Assembly (NCBI GenBank): GCA_964448015.1
Contig: CAYUUV010000021.1
Location: forward strand, 1 to 16,352
Origin: JACKGS01 sp964448015
Lineage (GTDB): Bacteria; Patescibacteriota; Saccharimonadia; Saccharimonadales; UBA7683
Reading direction: 5' to 3'
DNA length: 16,352 nt
Shown: positions 11,470 to 16,352 of the stretch, one piece after another
How the letters are laid out: every line of letters begins with the position of its first letter
Position numbering within the stretch: the stretch's first letter is position 1
The notes under the pieces: generated by a model
What the model was told of the DNA's origin: nothing
Database searches by the model: none
What the model saw: the letters and a program-made list of their open reading frames with translations, nothing else
Position numbers and translations under genes: made by a program

Positions 11470-12402
11470 ATGCCCGAGTTCCGTGATACCCATGAACGAG
11501 AATTTATTGACATAGTTGGCTATAATGACGAACGAGAGGTCGATACTCAGTATCAAGATTTACTTAAAAATATTCGTCAGAATGGTCGTCGTGTCGATAC
11601 ACAGCTTGAGGACGCGGCATGGACTTTGTTTGCACCCGGTCACCTTAAGTACGACCTACGTAACGGCTTCCCGTTACTCACTGAGCGTGACCTGTCGCAA
11701 GCGTCTAATGCGGCAATTGCTGAAATCACAGCATTCATTAATGGTGTGCGAAGCTTGGAAGATCTTGAATCTTGGGGCTGCTCGTGGTGGAAAAACTTTA
11801 TAACTGACGAGAAGTGTGCAAAACGTGGACTGGAGCCTGGTGATTTTGGCCCCGGTTCATATGGTCCTGCGTATCACGATTTCCCAACTCCGACCGGTGC
11901 AACTTTTAATCAGATCCAGGCGATTGTAGATCAAATTGGTGCCAATCCACAATTGCGTACACACGTTGCTACCACTATTGTTCCTTCAACAATCATACGC
12001 GCACCGGGCTATCAACAAGAAACCGTATGGGTGCCCTGTCACGGGTCGATGTTGCATTTTCGTGTTATGGGTGATGAGCTTGAACTGCATCACGTACAAC
12101 GCAGTGCAGATGCGCCGGTCGGACTGGCTTTCAACATTATTCAATATGCAGCATTACAAATGGTGGTTGCCAAGATCACTGGCTATACGCCAACTGTGTA
12201 TACGCATACCCTTTCAGATGTACATATCTATGATAGACAGGAAGAAGACGTTGCAACAATATTGAGTCGAGAGCCGCGACCATTTCCTCGTGCGCTTATC
12301 GACTCAGCTTTGGATGACGTCTTTGCTTGGCGTAAGGGTGATATTCGCTTCGAAGACTATAATCCTCACCCTAAGATGTTGATAGATACACCAAGCAGTT
12401 AG
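11470..12402 (+). CDS. thyA: Divergent thymidylate synthase (ThyA family)
   Basis: This enzyme converts dUMP to dTMP with methylene-tetrahydrofolate. The 310-aa protein keeps the catalytic Cys in VPCHGSMLHF (Cys190), QRSADAPVGLAFNI (Arg, Asp and the dUMP-selecting Asn) and DVHIY near the end. GFPLLTERDL and FGPGSYGPAYHDF are also recognisable. The N-terminal loop that is DRTGTG in typical ThyA, supplying a phosphate-binding Arg, is instead VDTQLEDAAWTLF, and the tryptophan motif is GCSWWKNF, so this is a divergent branch. Asn in FNI favours dUMP over dCMP as substrate. ATG 11470 has AAGGAGG just upstream; a GTG 18 nt earlier is in frame without such a site. The folA-HIT gene follows after 10 nt, indicating an operon. 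Confidence 0.88.
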   Translation: MPEFRDTHEREFIDIVGYNDEREVDTQYQDLLKNIRQNGRRVDTQLEDAAWTLFAPGHLKYDLRNGFPLLTERDLSQASNAAIAEITAFINGVRSLEDLESWGCSWWKNFITDEKCAKRGLEPGDFGPGSYGPAYHDFPTPTGATFNQIQAIVDQIGANPQLRTHVATTIVPSTIIRAPGYQQETVWVPCHGSMLHFRVMGDELELHHVQRSADAPVGLAFNIIQYAALQMVVAKITGYTPTVYTHTLSDVHIYDRQEEDVATILSREPRPFPRALIDSALDDVFAWRKGDIRFEDYNPHPKMLIDTPSS

Positions 12403-12412
12403 GACTCAGGAA

Positions 12413-13351
12413 ATGGCAGAGATACATAAAGAACCACACATAATTGTTGCATACGATGTTAATAGAGGTATCGGGTATGCGGATCAGCTTCCGTGGGCTG
12501 GCGAGATGCCGGCTGATATGAAGCACTTTAAAGAAAAAACTATTGGTAATATTGTTTTGATGGGTAGGACAACCTACGAGTCTATTGGTGGCCCTTTGCC
12601 TAATCGTGAAAACAGAGTACTCACCCGCCAAGAAGGTTACGAGGCGCCAGGCTGCAAGGTTTACACTAATCCTGAAGATGCTTTGTTGGTTGACACTGAA
12701 GACGACAGAGAATTGTTTGTTATTGGTGGTGAGCAAATATACAACATGTATCTGCCGTTTGCTCGGTATATTACTGCGACCGAAATCGACCATGCCTTTC
12801 AGGTTGATACATACTTCCCGGGTCTCGACGATACTCAGTGGGAAGTCACAAGTCATGTTGATCACACTAGTGATGAGAAAAATAAGTATGACTTTTCAAT
12901 TGTTACCCGTAAGCGGAAGCCAATTTATATTGATACTTCTAAGGCGCGCACTGCTGAGCAGTATGAGCAATTTCGTCAGATAGAATTAGACGGTTTGTGT
13001 CCATTTTGTGCTGAGCACCTTGAAGAATACCACGAAGGGCCGGTTATGGAACGCGGTGAATCATGGAATGTAATTGGCAATATGGTACCGTATCCGCATA
13101 CCGATACCCACCTGGTACTGATACCAAGCCGTCATGTAACGAAACCTGAAGAACTCACTGTTGATGAATGGGCGCAGCTTAGGGATCTCGTTACTACGTA
13201 CACCAAGGATTTGCCATATGGCGGTGTTGCCTTCAGATTTGGTGATATATCACACACTGCTGCATCGGTTGCTCACCTGCACGTTCATATTTTAAAACCT
13301 GAAGACGATCTTCCTGATGATCAAAAAGTAAGATTTAAAATATCACGCTAA
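12413..13351 (+). CDS. Dihydrofolate reductase fused to a HIT-family domain
   Basis: Residues 1-170 are a complete dihydrofolate reductase, which restores the tetrahydrofolate oxidised by ThyA: IIVAYDVNRGIGYADQLPW, MPADMKHFKEKT, VLMGRTTYESIG, PLPNRENRVLTR, LFVIGGEQIYNMYLP and DTYFP all match. After a linker (about 170-192) residues 193-312 form a histidine-triad hydrolase/transferase domain with CPFC (196-199, likely zinc) and HLHVH (His288, 290, 292). HIT proteins act on nucleotide phosphoanhydrides or phosphoramidates, so the fusion may link folate recycling to nucleotide housekeeping; that is inference. The ATG has a short AGGA upstream. The stop overlaps the convergent deaminase gene by 3 nt, with no terminator between. 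Confidence 0.93.
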   Translation: MAEIHKEPHIIVAYDVNRGIGYADQLPWAGEMPADMKHFKEKTIGNIVLMGRTTYESIGGPLPNRENRVLTRQEGYEAPGCKVYTNPEDALLVDTEDDRELFVIGGEQIYNMYLPFARYITATEIDHAFQVDTYFPGLDDTQWEVTSHVDHTSDEKNKYDFSIVTRKRKPIYIDTSKARTAEQYEQFRQIELDGLCPFCAEHLEEYHEGPVMERGESWNVIGNMVPYPHTDTHLVLIPSRHVTKPEELTVDEWAQLRDLVTTYTKDLPYGGVAFRFGDISHTAASVAHLHVHILKPEDDLPDDQKVRFKISR

Positions 13352-14253
13352 TCTCGTTTGATATACGGTACGGCAATAGATTTTGCTGTTGGTTTCAGCT
13401 CAGTGTCACTGATCTTAACAACTTCAACGTCGGCTGATTGTAGAATTGAAAGACCGTCGGCAACTGCGTAACCTTCCGCGAAGTATATGGTTTTTACGCC
13501 GGCAGCACTCAGCAGTTTTGCACAACTAGGGCATGGGAAGGTACTGACTAGGCAGTCGGCACCTTCTAGTGAAATACCTTGTCGTGCTGCTTCGGCTATC
13601 AATGCGGCTTCTGCATGTTGTACATTGCCAATCTCGATATCAACGCCCCGGTAAGCCTGAGACCTAATATCGCCATCAAGTTCTGCGGTATCTTCGGTTG
13701 GTACGTAGTGATTGTGTGTTGACAGAATGATCTCACCCGCTTCAAATGCCACACAACCAACTTGCCGCCACCATTCGTTCGACTGGTCGATTTCATGTTG
13801 CAGCTGAGCTGTCACGTGTTCTGGAAGTGAATGAACGCTCATGGTTCGATCTGGCTTAACAGATGTGTTAATAGTAATATTGGTTCTATTCCAACGGAGG
13901 AAAAGGTTATGGAGTTGATACCGTTCTTCAGGTATTGCAAGTGAGTCTATAAGGTAATGGCTAACTTCATCATCCGGCATAATAAACCGGCAATCTTCTT
14001 CTTTGAGCATCTTTGAGATTCCGGTCATTCCAAGAGTACGAACGGTTATATCAAAGCGAGTTGCAAGCATGGGTGCAACTTCATGAGGGTTGAGTCTCCG
14101 CAAGTCTTTTCGTATGCCATCAATTTCACCCACGACTGAATTGTCAACTACACATACTTCATCAACGGTATTAATATGGGTGTGAATAAAGTCTACATAA
14201 CTCCGACTAATGACGGGTACATGGGCGAGTAGTCTCCTAGTTTTCTGGCTCAT
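13348..14253 (-). CDS. dCMP deaminase-like protein with unknown N-terminal domain
   Basis: The C-terminal half (about 150-301) is a zinc-dependent cytidine/deoxycytidylate deaminase fold: QHAEAAL (His213, Glu215) and FPCPSCAKLL (Cys241, Cys244) supply zinc and catalytic residues. With ThyA nearby, deamination of dCMP to dUMP is the likely role, although other cytosine-nucleotide substrates are possible. The N-terminal half (about 1-145; LLAHVPVISRSYVDFIHTH, then DEVCVVDNSVVGEIDGIRKD, and RFIMPDDEVSHYLID) matches no domain I can name; the pattern loosely recalls a degenerate nucleotidyltransferase-like Rossmann fold. At 301 aa it is about twice the length of simple dCMP deaminases. No Shine-Dalgarno is visible before ATG 14253. 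It follows the nucleotidyltransferase gene by 12 nt, so the two are probably co-transcribed. Confidence 0.82.
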   Translation of the reverse strand: MSQKTRRLLAHVPVISRSYVDFIHTHINTVDEVCVVDNSVVGEIDGIRKDLRRLNPHEVAPMLATRFDITVRTLGMTGISKMLKEEDCRFIMPDDEVSHYLIDSLAIPEERYQLHNLFLRWNRTNITINTSVKPDRTMSVHSLPEHVTAQLQHEIDQSNEWWRQVGCVAFEAGEIILSTHNHYVPTEDTAELDGDIRSQAYRGVDIEIGNVQHAEAALIAEAARQGISLEGADCLVSTFPCPSCAKLLSAAGVKTIYFAEGYAVADGLSILQSADVEVVKISDTELKPTAKSIAVPYIKRD

Positions 14254-14265
14254 AGGGCGTGTTGT

Positions 14266-15093
14266 TTATGCTTCATATTCATCAAATATTGTGTCAATAG
14301 TTTTGCGAATGTCCTTCAGTGTTTCTGAGTCATCCGCATCGTTCACATACCCTGCTAAAGCCGAATTTATGCGATCTCTGAGTGCGCTGCTACTTGATAT
14401 TTGTAGGCGACGTAATCGAGCTGTTGTCGAAGTTGTTGCTTGCGGCGGCAATACGACAACGCGATCGACGAATGCATTCTGCAGTGTTGCTATCTCATCA
14501 TCGCTATATGTGCCTTCGGTTGCAACAAGAGTATCTGGTTTAACAACGCGTATTAATTGCCAGTGCGGGTCATCTTTATCTTTCAAGGTGAGAAGATCTA
14601 CGGGTCGTAAGTGTGCAAGCATACGTAAACGCTCTGCTTCATTGACGACTGGTCGATGTTCACCCTTCTTGGCCTTGATCTTTTCATCACTATCGACTCC
14701 AACAACAAGAAAGTCGCCGTATCGACTCGCTGCTTCAAGATATTGAGCGTGGCCTATGTGGATTATGTCAAAACTACCCGAGGTAAGTACTATTTTGTGT
14801 CCCAACTCTTTCATGGCTGTACAGATTGTGTTGACCTTGTGGAGATCAACCTGAAAGCGTTTTTCAAAATTGGCCCTATCGGTACTGAGTACGCCGCCAT
14901 CATGCATTTCGGTATCACCAACGCTCTCAGTTGCAACCTGAGAAAGTATCCCTGCGAGTTTTCCGAGTATTTGATTTGTTGGAGTATCAGTGTTGATTAA
15001 ATGTTCAAATTCACCCAATACGGCCGCATACTGCTCCGGCACACGCAAATCTCCAATTTGAGCGCCGACTGTATGTTGTTCGATATTTGCCAT
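14266..15093 (-). CDS. HIGH-motif nucleotidyltransferase (RfaE/TagD-like)
   Basis: The 276-aa protein carries a cytidylyltransferase-type Rossmann domain (about 100-225): LTSGSFDIIHIGHAQYLEAA (HIGH at 112-115), FLVVGVDSDEKIKAKKGEHR and VNEAERLRMLAHLRPVD are typical of RfaE/HldE-C, TagD and related enzymes that join a nucleotide to a phosphorylated substrate. VLPPQATTSTTARLRRL and ISSSSALRDRI take the place of the C-terminal STS-type nucleotide-binding motif. The N-terminal 95 residues are helical and not recognised. The substrate cannot be told; FAD synthetase-like or sugar-nucleotide activities are options. I chose ATG 15093 because GGAGA lies 7 nt upstream; an in-frame ATG 60 nt earlier overlaps the promoter. 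It is the first gene of an operon with the deaminase. Confidence 0.82.
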   Translation of the reverse strand: MANIEQHTVGAQIGDLRVPEQYAAVLGEFEHLINTDTPTNQILGKLAGILSQVATESVGDTEMHDGGVLSTDRANFEKRFQVDLHKVNTICTAMKELGHKIVLTSGSFDIIHIGHAQYLEAASRYGDFLVVGVDSDEKIKAKKGEHRPVVNEAERLRMLAHLRPVDLLTLKDKDDPHWQLIRVVKPDTLVATEGTYSDDEIATLQNAFVDRVVVLPPQATTSTTARLRRLQISSSSALRDRINSALAGYVNDADDSETLKDIRKTIDTIFDEYEA

Positions 15094-15143
15094 TAATGTC
15101 TCCACAATTTGTGCGAGAGCCCACCGGTCGCATTTATGCATCC

Positions 15144-15152
15144 AGTATACCA
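15144..15152 (-). promoter_or_regulatory. Extended -10 promoter of the nucleotidyltransferase operon
   Basis: On the minus strand TGGTATACT (15152-15144) is a TGnTATACT extended -10 element. Transcription would start near 15137, giving a leader of about 44 nt to ATG 15093. This explains why the upstream in-frame ATG at 15153 is not the start. Confidence 0.6.
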
Positions 15153-15223
15153 TACCGGTGGTGTAGTATTATCATGGTGCTGCCTCACCTGGCCTGGCAA
15201 ATCACGGCAGATTATTCATAGTA

Positions 15224-15255
15224 GCAAAACGATACTACTGGTAGCATCGTTTTGC
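15224..15255 (-). terminator. Likely terminator after rplA
   Basis: GCAAAACGAT (15224-15233) and ATCGTTTTGC (15246-15255) form a perfect 10-bp stem around a 12-nt loop, 19 nt after the rplA stop. The T-rich strand is within the stem and the following tract is poor, so efficiency is uncertain. It separates rplA from the nucleotidyltransferase operon. Confidence 0.6.
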
Positions 15256-15273
15256 GTATTTGACTGCTGAATC

Positions 15274-16326
15274 TTACACTTCGCTGAGGGCGATGTTTAC
15301 GCTTGGTCCCATAGTTGTGGTCATGGCGATCTTTTGCAGATAGGTGCCTTTAACACTGCTTGGTTTTGCGTCAGCAATGGCTTTGAGTACTACTTTTGCA
15401 TTTTCAGCGATCTGCTCAGGCTTGAAGCTGACTTTGCCAACTGCAAGGTGAACAATAGACTGCTTATCAACGCGGAACTCTACCTTACCGGCTTTTGCTT
15501 CTTTCACTGCATCAGCAACCTTAGCTGTTACGGTGCCGCTCTTTGGATTTGGCATGAGGCCCTTTGGACCAAGAACACGGGCATATTTACCGAGTTTAGC
15601 CATAAGTTGTGGTGTCGCGATGAGTACATCAAAATCAATCTGTTCTTTGTCGAGCAGTTGCAGGAACTCGTCTTCACCAACAATGTCGGCGCCGGCTTTT
15701 TTAGCGGCTTCGTGTTGATCAGCAGGTGCAAATACAGCAATACGAAGTGTTTTACCGGTACCGTGCGGTAAAGCAACGGTGGCACGAATATTTTGATCTG
15801 CCTGACGTGGGTCTACGCCAAGGTTAATGTGTAGTTCTACGCTAGCATCAAATTTCACTGTGCTGGTTTTTGGCAAGATCTCAGAAGCTTCCTTCAAAGT
15901 GTAGAACTTTGAACCATCAACAAGTTCGGCAGCTTTTTTGTAGCCCTTGCTGCGTCGTTCAAGTTTTGTGCGAGTCTTAGGCGCTGGACCTTTTTTGACC
16001 ACAGCTTCTTCGTGCTCGCCAGTGTGCTGCTTTTCGATCTTTTCGGCCTTTTCCTCAGCTTCTTTGAGGCCTTTTGCGCTACGCTTCCCCGACTTCGCCA
16101 AGGCTTCGTCGGACAGGCCCGACTTGGCGGTGACGACTGTGTCGTCAGAGGTTTGAGGTGTGAGTTCTGAGTTGTCAGTGTCGGACTCATTCGTTTCTTC
16201 TTGACTCTTGACTCCTGACTCCTGACTCTGCTGAAGTGCTGCTTCGATTTCAGCAATAGTATTTTTTTCAGAAACCTCTAAACCGAGTTTCTGTGCTTGT
16301 TCTAGTAATTCTGCTTTCTTTGCCAT
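15274..16326 (-). CDS. rplA: 50S ribosomal protein L1 with long N-terminal extension
   Basis: L1 binds 23S rRNA at the E-site stalk. The canonical protein spans about residues 120-350: RSKGYKKAAELVDGSKFYTL, LHINLGVDPRQADQNIRATV, LPHGTGKTLRIAVFA, and RVLGPKGLMPNPKSGTVT with TYLQKIAMTTTMGPSVNI at the end. About 120 residues precede it. Residues 1-33 (AKKAELLEQAQKLGLEVSEK, then TIAEIEAAL) resemble a SAP/HeH-like helical motif that often contacts nucleic acid. Residues 34-110 are low-complexity, acidic then basic, and coincide with repeat DNA (16088-16129 and 16201-16228). ATG 16326 has AGGAAGGAG upstream. rplK would normally precede it beyond the window, and rplJ, the usual next gene, lies 9 kb downstream. 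Confidence 0.96.
   Translation of the reverse strand: MAKKAELLEQAQKLGLEVSEKNTIAEIEAALQQSQESGVKSQEETNESDTDNSELTPQTSDDTVVTAKSGLSDEALAKSGKRSAKGLKEAEEKAEKIEKQHTGEHEEAVVKKGPAPKTRTKLERRSKGYKKAAELVDGSKFYTLKEASEILPKTSTVKFDASVELHINLGVDPRQADQNIRATVALPHGTGKTLRIAVFAPADQHEAAKKAGADIVGEDEFLQLLDKEQIDFDVLIATPQLMAKLGKYARVLGPKGLMPNPKSGTVTAKVADAVKEAKAGKVEFRVDKQSIVHLAVGKVSFKPEQIAENAKVVLKAIADAKPSSVKGTYLQKIAMTTTMGPSVNIALSEV
16088..16129. repeat. Palindromic repeat inside rplA
   Basis: CGCCAAG (16096-16102) and CTTGGCG (16123-16129) are inverted, and CCCGACTT occurs directly at 16088 and 16118, 30 bp apart. The segment encodes part of the low-complexity L1 extension. It resembles dispersed intergenic palindromes, suggesting insertion of a repeat into the gene without loss of frame. 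Confidence 0.5.
16201..16228. repeat. Heptamer tandem repeat (YTGACTC)4 inside rplA
   Basis: Four perfect copies of YTGACTC (two with T, two with C) lie within the coding region for the L1 N-terminal extension. Because 7 is not a multiple of 3 the repeat is read in shifting frames, giving Ser/Gln/Glu-rich residues (SQESGVKSQEE). It shares the 7-bp period with the arrays at 1-62 and 5479-5548. Confidence 0.85.
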
Positions 16327-16352
16327 GATGGCTCCTTCCTGCCCTCCAAAGC

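Noticed and set aside
1..16352. CRISPR array, tRNA or rRNA genes
   Set aside because: The repeats found lack unique spacers of constant size, and no tRNA T-loop or CCA context or rRNA segment was recognised.

Overview
The window looks like a chromosomal segment of a Candidate Phyla Radiation (Patescibacteria) bacterium, most likely Saccharibacteria (TM7) or a close relative. This is inferred from a 169-aa protein of a type I associate with CPR genomes, tandem ThyX-like domains, short-word repeat arrays beside genes, and compact genes. TGA is used as a stop, so this is not a code-25 lineage. No tRNA or rRNA gene was seen.

Layout. (1) 1-3505, minus strand: a heptamer tandem repeat, then dnaB, dnaX (overlapping dnaB by 8 nt) and a conserved CPR protein with its own promoter and a perfect DnaA box. 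(2) 3506-4985: degenerate 28-29 bp tandem repeats, then a threonine dehydratase gene preceded by what reads as a complete ribosome-mediated attenuator (Thr/Ile leader peptide, antiterminator, terminator). (3) 5081-6273: rplL and rplJ with an L10-type leader and attenuator. (4) 6299-9012: an accessory stretch with a 146-aa orphan gene behind a Leu-rich leader peptide and attenuator, a 205-bp inverted-repeat element, a lone GGDEF gene with a leaderless promoter, a 97-aa orphan gene behind a Val-rich leader peptide and attenuator, and a strongly structured intergenic RNA-like region. (5) 9013-15093: a thymidylate island made of a thymidylate kinase-like/tandem ThyX-like fusion, a divergent ThyA, a DHFR-HIT fusion, a dCMP deaminase with an unknown N-terminal domain, and a HIGH-motif nucleotidyltransferase. 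(6) 15274-16326: rplA with a long N-terminal extension built partly from repeat DNA.

How the genes could work together. Region 5 holds most of a dTMP pathway: dCMP deaminase makes dUMP, ThyA methylates it, DHFR recycles folate and the kinase domain would phosphorylate dTMP. The island sits between rplA and rplJ-rplL, which are adjacent in most bacteria.

The most striking signal is regulatory. Three separate leaders (before 4787, before 6739 and before 8426) share one design: a promoter, a short leader peptide starting within a few nucleotides of the predicted transcription start, mutually exclusive 1:2 / 2:3 / 3:4 pairings, and a terminator before the gene. Their peptides are enriched in Ile/Thr, Leu and Val codons respectively, suggesting a branched-chain amino-acid sensing set. 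All of this is read by eye; no folding, alignment or database search was run.
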